DNA of 64,000 nt from a beta proteobacterium L13 (GTDB lineage Bacteria; Pseudomonadota; Gammaproteobacteria; Burkholderiales; Chromobacteriaceae). Position 1 is the first letter of the stretch, and each line of letters starts with the position of its first letter. This document shows, piece by piece, positions 1 through 7,147 of the stretch. The position numbers were made by a program, and so were the translations under genes. Below the pieces are notes generated by a model. That model saw only the letters and a list, made by a program, of their open reading frames with translations, was not told the DNA's origin and made no database searches. The stretch is taken from contig AMYZ01000016.1 in the NCBI GenBank assembly GCA_000335715.1, positions 27,642 through 91,641 on the forward strand, in the 5' to 3' direction.

Positions 1-187
1 TCAGGTAATACCTGACATCAAACTTCATTCGTGCGTCTTCGAAGGCTTCAAAACCGCACTCGTAAGGAGACAGTTTCTCAGGATCAGGTCTGTTAGGAGC
101 GAGCAACCAGCCCAGAACCAGCGGACCTACCCCGACCAAGAGGCCGACGACGACAAACAACAGAATGGGAAAGTAATTTTGCAGCAT
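1..187 (-). CDS. nuoA: NADH-quinone oxidoreductase subunit A, 5' part
   Basis: This is the first 62 codons of NuoA; the gene runs off the left edge of the window. NuoA is a small membrane subunit of respiratory complex I (NADH to quinone, proton pumping). The N-terminal residues [11 protein letters not shown] lead into a long hydrophobic helix. The family motif follows: an [22 protein letters not shown] loop and then [14 protein letters not shown]. The ATG at 185-187 starts right at the helix. Upstream lie a small hairpin (209-227) and then the tRNA-Leu gene with its terminator, so a nuo operon probably begins here and continues leftward. Identity is very secure; the C-terminal half cannot be judged. 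Confidence 0.93.
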   Translation of the reverse strand, partial: MLQNYFPILLFVVVGLLVGVGPLVLGWLLAPNRPDPEKLSPYECGFEAFEDARMKFDVRYYL

Positions 188-208
188 TTCCCGCACACCC
201 CTAAAAGA

Positions 209-227
209 AAGGAGGACAGACCTCCTT
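209..227 (-). promoter_or_regulatory. Small hairpin in the nuoA leader
   Basis: AAGGAGG and CCTCCTT form a perfect 7-bp stem with a 5-nt loop about 20 nt upstream of the nuoA ATG. Read on the minus strand it is followed by a T-rich stretch (TTCTTTTAG), so it looks like a weak terminator or attenuator. One arm is also a consensus Shine-Dalgarno sequence, but it is too far from the start to serve nuoA directly. Function is inferred. Confidence 0.35.
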
Positions 228-237
228 GACTCCAAAC

Positions 238-274
238 AAAACAGGCCACCGGAATCCCGGCGGCCTGTTTTTTG
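238..274 (-). terminator. Terminator after tRNA-Leu
   Basis: Arms AACAGGCCACCGG and CCGGCGGCCTGTT form a near-perfect GC-rich stem with one mismatch. T-rich sequence lies on both sides, so it could work in either direction. It sits directly 3' of the tRNA-Leu gene and upstream of nuoA, separating the two transcription units. Confidence 0.7.
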
Positions 275-278
275 AATG

Positions 279-366
279 TGGTGCCGACAGTGAGACTCGA
301 ACTCACACAGCCTACGGCCACTACCCCCTCAAGATAGCGTGTCTACCAATTTCACCATGTCGGCAC
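279..366 (-). tRNA. tRNA-Leu, anticodon GAG
   Basis: The minus strand folds as a type II (long variable arm) tRNA of 88 nt, including an encoded CCA at 279-281. The acceptor stem is GTGCCGA paired with TCGGCAC. The anticodon loop CTTGAGG gives anticodon GAG. The T arm carries GTTCGAGTC. The length and long variable arm fit leucine. It lies between secG and nuoA on the same strand and may be cotranscribed with secG. Confidence 0.95.
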
Positions 367-377
367 AATTTTAACTT

Positions 378-719
378 TTATTCCGGAATCACGCCGGAGG
401 CATTACCCTTAGCTGCACCGCCCGGGATTTGCGATGTCGCTTTTTCGACTGCCGTGTCCATTACGCCAAGCTTGCTATCATTTGCGACATGCAAGTAACT
501 AATTAACATCAACATCGAAAAGAACACAGCAGCCGACACTGCGGTTGCCCTGCTCAGGAAATTAGCGGAACCGCTTGCACCGAAAAGACTTCCCGAAGAG
601 CCGCCACCAAAAGCAGCACCCATATCAGCCCCCTTGCCATGCTGCATCAAGACAAGGACAATAATTGCCAGCGCAGAAACCAACAGCGCGACAAGTGCAA
701 ACGTATTCAAGAGTTCCAT
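378..719 (-). CDS. secG: Protein-export membrane protein SecG
   Basis: SecG is the small third subunit of the SecYEG translocon in the inner membrane. The 113-residue product has the expected plan. An N-terminal helix (about residues 3-24, rich in A, L and V) ends in LMQHGKGADMGAAFGGG, which matches the conserved SecG loop motif. A Gly/Ser stretch (GSLFGASG) follows, then a second helix at about residues 60-78. The C-terminal tail, rich in Gly, Ala and Ser, is variable in the family. The gene starts one base after the tpiA stop, so the two are surely cotranscribed. tpiA-secG-tRNA-Leu is a common proteobacterial order. Confidence 0.95.
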   Translation of the reverse strand: MELLNTFALVALLVSALAIIVLVLMQHGKGADMGAAFGGGSSGSLFGASGSANFLSRATAVSAAVFFSMLMLISYLHVANDSKLGVMDTAVEKATSQIPGGAAKGNASGVIPE

Positions 720-720
720 A

Positions 721-1467
721 CTATATCAACTTTTTAGCAGCCTGGCAAATCTTGCCAAATCCGTTAACCTCGAGGGACGCACCACCAACCAAGGCGCCAC
801 CGACACTTGCCAGCGACAGGATTGCGTCGGCATTGTCTGCCTTTACGCTTCCGCCGTAGAGGACGCGAATACTATCAGACGCACCATAGCATTGCAACAC
901 GACATCCAGGATCTGCTTATGCACTTCGTCTATTTGCTCGATAGTAGCGACTTTGCCTGTGCCGATCGCCCAGACTGGCTCGTAGGCTACGACGTAGTGC
1001 TGTCCTTTTATAGCAGCTAGTGCTTCGAGTTGCTGGCCAATGACTACTGCAACCTGGCCAGCTTCACGCTGCGCCAGCGTCTCGCCCACACATAATACCG
1101 GCACCATGCCAGCCGCCACGACCGCCTGCAGCTTGGCAGACAGTGCCGCATTATCTTCGGCAAAGTACTGGCGACGCTCGGAATGTCCTACCAACACATA
1201 GCGACAGCCGATATCGGCCAACATGGCGGCACTGGTCTCGCCGGTAAAAGCGCCATCCGCGGCAAAACGGCTGGCATCTTGCGCCGCTACAGCCATCTGA
1301 CTGCCCTGCAGCATAGTGGCCAGTTGTGAAAGATAGATGTCAGGCGCAGCAATGCCCACACCGGCACGATTGATGTCGGCATCCGCCAGCATGCCGGCTA
1401 CCAAGGCCTGGTTGGCCGTAGTACGCCCGTTCATCTTCCAGTTGCCAATTACCAGCTTGCTATTCAT
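721..1467 (-). CDS. tpiA: Triosephosphate isomerase
   Basis: This enzyme interconverts dihydroxyacetone phosphate and glyceraldehyde 3-phosphate in glycolysis and gluconeogenesis. The 248-residue length is normal for a bacterial TIM barrel. Visible signatures are the N-terminal VIGNWKMNG (substrate-binding Asn and Lys), GHSERR with the electrophilic His near residue 95, and [10 protein letters not shown] with the catalytic Glu near residue 167. A phosphate-binding LYGGSV lies near residue 210. The start is the ATG at 1465-1467 ahead of [10 protein letters not shown]. The gene is divergent from pstS across a 152-bp gap and is followed at once by secG. Confidence 0.97.
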   Translation of the reverse strand: MNSKLVIGNWKMNGRTTANQALVAGMLADADINRAGVGIAAPDIYLSQLATMLQGSQMAVAAQDASRFAADGAFTGETSAAMLADIGCRYVLVGHSERRQYFAEDNAALSAKLQAVVAAGMVPVLCVGETLAQREAGQVAVVIGQQLEALAAIKGQHYVVAYEPVWAIGTGKVATIEQIDEVHKQILDVVLQCYGASDSIRVLYGGSVKADNADAILSLASVGGALVGGASLEVNGFGKICQAAKKLI

Positions 1468-1545
1468 TGCGCCCTGCCTCTAGGTGAACCGTTAAGAATG
1501 GGCGGATTATACCCGCGCCAACCCCACCGGCTGCAATGTGACGAA

Positions 1546-1579
1546 CTGTAATATTTCTGAAATCACCAAGCATTACGAT
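1546..1579 (+). promoter_or_regulatory. Pho box and -10 element of the pstS promoter
   Basis: Two 7-bp direct repeats, CTGTAAT (1546-1552) and CTGAAAT (1557-1563), are separated by the AT spacer ATTT. This matches the PhoB consensus CTGTCAT-AWAW-CTGTCAY at 6/7 and 5/7. Ten bases further on is TACGAT (1574-1579), a reasonable -10 hexamer at the distance typical of PhoB-activated promoters, where the Pho box replaces the -35. The site lies 57 bases upstream of the pstS ATG. Binding is inferred; no phoB or phoR gene is present in the window. Confidence 0.7.
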
Positions 1580-1619
1580 GCACTCCATCGAAACACGCCG
1601 TTAAACTTTGGAGCACGCA

Positions 1620-2657
1620 ATGAAACACACTACCCGCCTGGTCGCCACTCTGGCTTTTTCCGGTTTTGTAGCAGGCCACGCGTTTGCGGCAGATATTACT
1701 GGTGCCGGCGCAACCTTCCCGTACCCGCTGTACGCCAAATGGGCTGAAGCTTACAAAGCCAAAACCAACAACAACATGAACTACCAGTCCATCGGTTCCG
1801 GTGGTGGTATCAAACAGATTCAGTCCAAAACTGTAGACTTCGGCGCATCCGACATGCCGCTGAAACCGGAAGAGCTGGATAAAGCCGGCCTGACCCAGTT
1901 CCCGACCGTGATCGGTGGTGTGGTGCCGGTTGTCAACGTTCCGGGCATTGCCGCTGGCCAGATGAAACTGACCGGTCCGCTGCTGGCTGACATTTACCTG
2001 GGCAAAGTCGCTAACTGGAACGATGCGGCCATCGCCAAGCTGAACCCGGGCGTAAAACTGCCAGACCAGAAAATTACCGTAGTACGCCGCTCTGACGGCT
2101 CCGGCACTACCTTTATCTTCACCAACTACTTGTCCAAAGTCTCGCCGGAGTGGAACAGCACCATCGGTGCCAACTCTGCCGTGAAGTGGACTGTCGGCGT
2201 GGGCGGTAAAGGTAACGAAGGTGTGGCCAACTATGTAACCCGTATCAAGGGTGCGATCGGCTACGTTGAATACGCCTACGCCAAACAGAACAAGATTGCT
2301 CACACCCAGATGCAGAACGCCTCCGGCGCTTACGTTAACCCGGACGACAGCACTTTCAAGGCTGCTGCGGCCAACGCTGACTGGGCCAAGGCACCAGGCT
2401 TCTACCTGATTCTGACCAACCAGCCGGGCAAAGACACCTGGCCGCTGTCGGGCGCTACCTTCATCCTGATGCACAAGAAGCAGGACAAGCCGGCACAAGG
2501 TCTGGAAGCACTGAAGTTCTTCGACTGGGCCTACACCAACGGTGATGCCACAGCTAACCAGCTGGACTACGTACCGATGCCAGCTAATGTGAAGACTACC
2601 ATCCGCAATAGCTGGAAACAGATCACCGACGCCTCCGGCGCCCCGATCTGGAAATAA
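1620..2657 (+). CDS. pstS: Phosphate ABC transporter substrate-binding protein
   Basis: PstS is the periplasmic phosphate-binding component of the high-affinity PstSCAB transporter. The 345-residue product has a Sec signal peptide ending in GHAFA/ADITG. The mature N-terminus ADITGAGATFPYPLY is characteristic of PstS. Phosphate-binding motifs follow, including GSGGGI, the DFGASDMPL region and RRSDGSGTTFIFTNYL. I prefer the ATG at 1620 over an in-frame TTG at 1608 because GGAG at 1610-1613 is well spaced for 1620 and gives a normal signal peptide. It is first in the pst operon, behind a Pho box. A weak terminator lies between it and pstC. Confidence 0.97.
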   Translation: MKHTTRLVATLAFSGFVAGHAFAADITGAGATFPYPLYAKWAEAYKAKTNNNMNYQSIGSGGGIKQIQSKTVDFGASDMPLKPEELDKAGLTQFPTVIGGVVPVVNVPGIAAGQMKLTGPLLADIYLGKVANWNDAAIAKLNPGVKLPDQKITVVRRSDGSGTTFIFTNYLSKVSPEWNSTIGANSAVKWTVGVGGKGNEGVANYVTRIKGAIGYVEYAYAKQNKIAHTQMQNASGAYVNPDDSTFKAAAANADWAKAPGFYLILTNQPGKDTWPLSGATFILMHKKQDKPAQGLEALKFFDWAYTNGDATANQLDYVPMPANVKTTIRNSWKQITDASGAPIWK

Positions 2658-2682
2658 TGCCCACAGGCATCAAGCAACGCAG

Positions 2683-2707
2683 GCCGGGGACCCGTTCCCG
2701 GCTTTTT
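2683..2707 (+). terminator. Stem-loop with T run between pstS and pstC
   Basis: GCCGGGGA and TTCCCGGC pair around a CCCG loop and are followed by five T residues. It lies inside the pst operon just after pstS. It probably acts as a partial terminator or 3'-end stabiliser, giving more of the binding protein than of the membrane subunits. That role is inferred from position. Confidence 0.6.
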
Positions 2708-2732
2708 GTCTGCAAGCGCTTAGAGATTTCCC

Positions 2733-3695
2733 ATGGAAAATAATCAGTACTCAGCCCATCTGAAACGCCAGATGCTGCTTGACTCGGTCTTCCGGGTGGC
2801 AACCCGCTTCTTTGCCTTCCTCGTCTTGGCCATGCTCATCGGCATCCTGATTTCGCTGCTGATCGGCGCCATGCCGAGTATTCGCCATTTCGGCTGGGGC
2901 TTTCTCACCAGCAGCGAGTGGGACCCGGTTACCGAGCAGTTTGGCGCCGTCGTACCCATCTTCGGCACACTGATCACCTCGTTTATCGCCCTGCTGATTG
3001 GCGTGCCCATCAGCTTTGGCATTGCCATCTTCCTGACCGAGCTGTGCCCGCCCATGCTGAAGCGCCCGCTGGGTATTGCGGTGGAACTGCTGGCCGGCAT
3101 CCCATCCATCATTTACGGTATGTGGGGCCTGTTTGTGTTTGCCCCGCTGTTTGGCGAGCACGTGCAGCCGTGGATCCTGGAAAACATGGGCGACCTGCCA
3201 TTGGTAGGCTTCCTGTTCCAGGGCGCACCGATGGGTATCGGCATTTTCACCGCAGGCCTGATTCTGGCCATCATGGTGATTCCGTTTATTGCTTCGGTGA
3301 TGCGCGACGTGTTTGAAGTGGTACCGCCGATGCTGAAAGAGTCTGCTTATGGCCTGGGCGGCACTACCTGGGAAGTGGTCCGCTATGTGGTACTGCCCTA
3401 CACCAAAACCGGTGTGGTAGGCGGCATCATGCTGGGCCTGGGTCGCGCCTTGGGTGAAACCATGGCGGTAACCTTTGTTATTGGTAACTCGTCCATTTTC
3501 GCTACCGGCCTGTTTGAAGCGGGCAACTCGATTGCTTCTACCCTGGCGAACGAGTTTGCCGAGGCGAACGGTGAACTGTATCTGTCCTCGCTGATCCAGC
3601 TGGGTCTGATTCTGTTCTTTATTACCTTTGTCGTGCTGTCCTGCTCCAAGCTGCTGTTGCTGCAGCTGAAAAAGCAGGAAGGCCGCTCTTCCTGA
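2733..3695 (+). CDS. pstC: Phosphate ABC transporter permease PstC
   Basis: PstC is one of the two inner-membrane permease subunits of PstSCAB. The 320-residue protein has about six hydrophobic helices (the first at about residues 22-46). It carries the binding-protein-dependent transport signature around residues 195-240 ([14 protein letters not shown], then [18 protein letters not shown]). This is the EAA-type loop that contacts the ATPase PstB. The segment [17 protein letters not shown] is typical of PstC. It sits between pstS and pstA with short gaps, in the usual operon order. Confidence 0.96.
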   Translation: MENNQYSAHLKRQMLLDSVFRVATRFFAFLVLAMLIGILISLLIGAMPSIRHFGWGFLTSSEWDPVTEQFGAVVPIFGTLITSFIALLIGVPISFGIAIFLTELCPPMLKRPLGIAVELLAGIPSIIYGMWGLFVFAPLFGEHVQPWILENMGDLPLVGFLFQGAPMGIGIFTAGLILAIMVIPFIASVMRDVFEVVPPMLKESAYGLGGTTWEVVRYVVLPYTKTGVVGGIMLGLGRALGETMAVTFVIGNSSIFATGLFEAGNSIASTLANEFAEANGELYLSSLIQLGLILFFITFVVLSCSKLLLLQLKKQEGRSS

Positions 3696-3708
3696 TCGGA
3701 GCATTGTC

Positions 3709-4617
3709 ATGAGCACCAGCCAAGCTATCGGCTCCGAGAAAGCGATCAAGGTTATGTCACAGTCTACACAACGTAATAACGCCATTTATGCCCGTCGCCG
3801 CCTGGTAAACGGATTCAATATGGTAGCGGCTACGCTGGCCATGGCGTTCGGCCTGTTCTGGCTGTTCTGGATTCTCTGGACACTGCTGCAACACGGTCTG
3901 TCCGGCCTGTCTGCCGACGTCTTTACCCAGATCACCCCGCCACCGGGTTCGGCAGGCGGCTTGGCCAACGCCATTGCCGGCTCGCTGCAGATGACCTTCT
4001 TTGGCATCCTGTTCGGCACCCCGATCGGCATCCTGGCAGGTGTTTACCTGGCCGAGTACGGCGAGCGCGGCTGGCTGGCACCGGCAACCCGCTTCATCAA
4101 CGATATTCTGCTGTCGGCCCCGTCCATCGTGATCGGCCTGTTCGTGTATGAAGTCTATGTCGTAAGCGTGGGCCACTTCTCTGGCTGGGCAGGCTCCATG
4201 GCGCTTGCGCTGCTGGTGATCCCGGTAGTGGTACGTACTACAGAAAACATGCTGCGCCTGGTACCAAACAGCCTGCGGGAAGCCGCTATTGCGCTGGGTG
4301 CACCGCAGTGGAAAGTCATCATGTACGTGACGCTGCGTGCCGCCAAGGCTGGCGTGATTACCGGCATCCTGCTGGCTGTAGCGCGTATTTCCGGTGAAAC
4401 CGCCCCGCTGCTGTTCACAGCCCTGAACAACCAGTTCTGGAGCAATATGAACCAGCCAATGGCTAACCTGCCGATCGTGATCTTCCAGTTTGCCATGAGC
4501 CCGTACGAAGACTGGCACGCACTGGCCTGGGCTGGCGCCCTGCTGATTACCTTCAGCGTTCTTACCCTGAATATTCTGGCCCGCTGGTTTGCCAGCAAAA
4601 ACAACTCTACTCATTAA
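3709..4617 (+). CDS. pstA: Phosphate ABC transporter permease PstA
   Basis: PstA is the second permease subunit of the Pst transporter. The 302-residue protein has a cytoplasmic N-terminal tail (rich in S, Q and R up to about residue 35) and about six membrane helices. The EAA loop reads [15 protein letters not shown], followed by [14 protein letters not shown], matching the PstA version. The segment [15 protein letters not shown] is also typical. The start at 3709 has CGGAG upstream. A second ATG at residue 16 (MSQSTQRNN) is a possible alternative start. The pstB start follows 12 bases after the stop. Confidence 0.96.
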   Translation: MSTSQAIGSEKAIKVMSQSTQRNNAIYARRRLVNGFNMVAATLAMAFGLFWLFWILWTLLQHGLSGLSADVFTQITPPPGSAGGLANAIAGSLQMTFFGILFGTPIGILAGVYLAEYGERGWLAPATRFINDILLSAPSIVIGLFVYEVYVVSVGHFSGWAGSMALALLVIPVVVRTTENMLRLVPNSLREAAIALGAPQWKVIMYVTLRAAKAGVITGILLAVARISGETAPLLFTALNNQFWSNMNQPMANLPIVIFQFAMSPYEDWHALAWAGALLITFSVLTLNILARWFASKNNSTH

Positions 4618-4629
4618 GGCTTGACGACC

Positions 4630-5394
4630 ATGACTACTAACGCCATCAAGCTCCAGGTCAAAAACCTGAACTTTTACTACGGCAAATTTCACGCGCTGAA
4701 GAATATCAACCTGGATATTCCTGCAGGCCAGGTTACCGCCTTTATCGGCCCATCCGGCTGCGGCAAGTCCACGCTGCTGCGCACCTTCAACCGCATGTTC
4801 GAGCTGTACCCAGGCATGAGCGCAGAAGGCGAAATCATCCTGGATTCGCAAAACCTGCTGGCCAAGAGCGTGGACGTGAACATGCTCCGCGCCAAGGTAG
4901 GCATGGTGTTCCAGAAGCCCACGCCGTTCCCGATGTCCATCTACGACAACATCACCTTTGGCGTGAAGCTGTACGAAAGCCTGTCCAAAGCTGAAATGGA
5001 CGACCGGGTAGAGTGGGCATTGCGCAAGGCTGCGCTGTGGAACGAAGTAAAAGACAAGCTCAAGCAAAGCGGCAACTCGCTGTCCGGCGGCCAGCAACAG
5101 CGCCTGTGTATCGCCCGCGCCGTGGCCACCCGCCCGGAAGTGCTGCTGCTGGATGAACCGACTTCGGCCCTGGATCCGATCTCTACCGGCCACATCGAAG
5201 AACTGATCCACGAGCTGAAACAGGACTACACCATTGCCATCGTGACGCACAACATGCAGCAAGCTGCGCGTGTGTCCGACTACACCGCCTATATGTACCT
5301 GGGCGAGCTGGTAGAGTTTGGTGAAACCGACGGGATCTTCACTGCACCGAAGCGCAAGGAAACAGAAGACTACATCACCGGTAAATTTGGCTGA
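4630..5394 (+). CDS. pstB: Phosphate ABC transporter ATP-binding protein PstB
   Basis: PstB is the ATPase that powers phosphate import through PstCA. The 254-residue product has Walker A (GPSGCGKST), the Q loop ([16 protein letters not shown], a PstB hallmark), the ABC signature LSGGQQQRL and Walker B ([11 protein letters not shown]). The switch His is in VTHNMQQA. I chose the ATG at 4630, with AAGG about 10 bases upstream, over the in-frame TTG at 4621, which has no room for a ribosome site. Last gene of the operon; no phoU follows in this window. Confidence 0.97.
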   Translation: MTTNAIKLQVKNLNFYYGKFHALKNINLDIPAGQVTAFIGPSGCGKSTLLRTFNRMFELYPGMSAEGEIILDSQNLLAKSVDVNMLRAKVGMVFQKPTPFPMSIYDNITFGVKLYESLSKAEMDDRVEWALRKAALWNEVKDKLKQSGNSLSGGQQQRLCIARAVATRPEVLLLDEPTSALDPISTGHIEELIHELKQDYTIAIVTHNMQQAARVSDYTAYMYLGELVEFGETDGIFTAPKRKETEDYITGKFG

Positions 5395-5412
5395 TTATTA
5401 CTGTTTTATTAC

Positions 5413-5449
5413 AAAGCCCTTACGGCCTGTGCCGAAGGGCTTTTTTTCT
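5413..5449 (+). terminator. Terminator of the pst operon
   Basis: AAAGCCCTT and AAGGGCTTT form a perfect stem, with a further small pairing (CGGC/GCCG) in the loop, followed by a run of T residues. It lies 18 bases after the pstB stop and is a strong intrinsic terminator. Confidence 0.85.
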
Positions 5450-5554
5450 TTTTAAAATCATGACTCTACGCCAAAAACAAATACGCCTTTGTCAAGCCCG
5501 CCAGGACAATTTTGATAGGTTTTTGATAAGGCTAAAAAAGATTATTACAAACCC

Positions 5555-5583
5555 TTGACGTGTCATCTTCAAAGCCCAAGAAT
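5555..5583 (+). promoter_or_regulatory. Candidate sigma-70 promoter of the pit gene
   Basis: TTGACG (5555-5560) and AAGAAT (5578-5583) lie at the ideal 17-bp spacing, 32 bases before the pit start codon. The -35 matches 5/6 and the -10 matches 4/6. This is a plausible constitutive promoter, but it rests on hexamer matching alone. I see no Pho box here. Confidence 0.35.
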
Positions 5584-5615
5584 CCCGCCTTTCTGATAAC
5601 GCACTGCACATCATC

Positions 5616-7064
5616 ATGCTGGAACTCCTCTCGGGGCTCGACACTACGCTGGCAGTCACCCTGGTTCTCTCGGTGGCCTTTGTCCTGGCTTTTGAATTCA
5701 TCAACGGTTTTCACGATACCGCCAACGCGGTAGCAACCGTTATCTACACCCAGTCCATGAAACCGCAGACCGCCGTGATGCTGTCCGGTCTGTTCAACTT
5801 CCTGGGGGTGTTCTTTGGCGGTCTGGCCGTGGCTTACGCCATTGTTAACCTGATCCCCACCGACCTGCTGCTGAACATCAACTCTGCCCAAGGCATGGTG
5901 ATGGTGTTTGCCCTGCTGACCTCCGCCATTCTGTGGAACCTGGGTACCTGGTACTTCGGTATTCCGGCTTCCAGCTCACACACCCTGATCGGTGCCATTC
6001 TGGGCGTCGGCGTGGGCAACGCGCTGATTACCGGCGACTCGCTGGCCAACGGTATCAACTGGAGCAAGGCCATCGACGTATTCGTGTCGCTGTTCATGTC
6101 GCCGCTGTTCGGCGCCGGCCTGGCAGGCCTGATGCTGTTTACCCTGCTGAAGCTGCGCCCGCTGTCCAATATTCACAAATCGCCGTTCCAGCGCCAGCAG
6201 ATCGAAGGCCGCAAGCACCCGCCGTTCTGGGCGCGCTTCATGCTGATCGTGTCGTCCATGGGCATGAGCTTCACCCACGGCTCCAACGACGGCCAGAAAG
6301 GTGTAGGCCTGGTGATGCTGGTACTGATCGCCCTGGCACCAGCCCACTTTGTGGTGAACCTGGACGCCGAGCCTATCCAGATCGAACACACCAAAATTGC
6401 CGCCGTGCAGCTGAAAGAACTGTACCAGCGCAACCAGGCCATCATCGATGCCAAGTACCCGGCCAGCAATTCGCACAAATGCGATGTTTCCAAGGTGATC
6501 GACGAAACCGGCGAACTGCTGTCTGCCATTGGCGATGCCAAGTCCTTCCAGCAGCTGCCGGAAAACCAGCGCTGGAATGTCCGTACCCAGCTGATCTGCC
6601 TGGGCGATGCGGCCAAGAAAATCGGCAAGGTCGCCGGCATCAATGCGGTAGACCAGAAACAGCTCAAAGGCATCCAGAAAGACCTGTCTGCCACCACCGA
6701 ATACGCCCCGACCTGGGTGATCGTTGCGGTAGCACTGGCTATCGGCATGGGTACCATGGTGGGCTGGAAGCGCGTGGTCAACACCGTGGGCGCCAAAATC
6801 GGCAAACAGGACATGACCTATGCCCAAGGTATGGCGGCGCAAACCATGTCGGCGGTGTCCATCGGCCTGGCCAGTGCCATCGGCGCACCGGTTTCCACCA
6901 CACAGATTCTGTCCAGCGCGGTAGCCGGTACCATGCTGGTGAACCGCTCCGGTGTACAGATGAGTACCGTGAAGACCATCCTGACCACCTGGGTGCTGAC
7001 CCTGCCGGTGAGCATGGGCCTGGCCATTACTCTGTACTACTTTGGCGTGAAGCTGTTTGTGTAA
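5616..7064 (+). CDS. pitA: Low-affinity inorganic phosphate transporter, PiT family
   Basis: This is a proton- or metal-phosphate symporter in the inner membrane. The 482-residue protein has the duplicated PiT architecture. The N-terminal repeat carries FINGFHDTANAVATVIYT, close to E. coli PitA, and the second carries HGSNDGQKGVG at about residue 222. A long hydrophilic loop (about residues 245-365) separates the two membrane halves. The C-terminal half repeats the helix pattern (GAPVSTTQILSSAVAG). The start ATG has no obvious Shine-Dalgarno. It lies just downstream of the pst operon but behind its terminator, so high- and low-affinity phosphate uptake are adjacent and separately expressed. 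Confidence 0.93.
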   Translation: MLELLSGLDTTLAVTLVLSVAFVLAFEFINGFHDTANAVATVIYTQSMKPQTAVMLSGLFNFLGVFFGGLAVAYAIVNLIPTDLLLNINSAQGMVMVFALLTSAILWNLGTWYFGIPASSSHTLIGAILGVGVGNALITGDSLANGINWSKAIDVFVSLFMSPLFGAGLAGLMLFTLLKLRPLSNIHKSPFQRQQIEGRKHPPFWARFMLIVSSMGMSFTHGSNDGQKGVGLVMLVLIALAPAHFVVNLDAEPIQIEHTKIAAVQLKELYQRNQAIIDAKYPASNSHKCDVSKVIDETGELLSAIGDAKSFQQLPENQRWNVRTQLICLGDAAKKIGKVAGINAVDQKQLKGIQKDLSATTEYAPTWVIVAVALAIGMGTMVGWKRVVNTVGAKIGKQDMTYAQGMAAQTMSAVSIGLASAIGAPVSTTQILSSAVAGTMLVNRSGVQMSTVKTILTTWVLTLPVSMGLAITLYYFGVKLFV

Positions 7065-7082
7065 CGCCAGCTCGCATCACGC

Positions 7083-7110
7083 AAAAGGCTGCCAACCGGC
7101 AGCCTTTTTT
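7083..7110. terminator. Bidirectional terminator between pit and recG
   Basis: AAGGCTGCC and GGCAGCCTT pair around an AACC loop, with A residues on the left and a T run on the right. It sits between the convergent pit and recG genes and can serve both. Confidence 0.85.
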
Positions 7111-7147
7111 CATGCCCGCACAGCGGCCAGCTTGGCCGCAAGCTGCG

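Noticed and set aside
3757..5262. A 501-codon minus-strand open frame
   Set aside because: It lies entirely opposite pstA and pstB, whose motifs are intact. Composition is His/Gln/Arg-rich, as in shadow frames.
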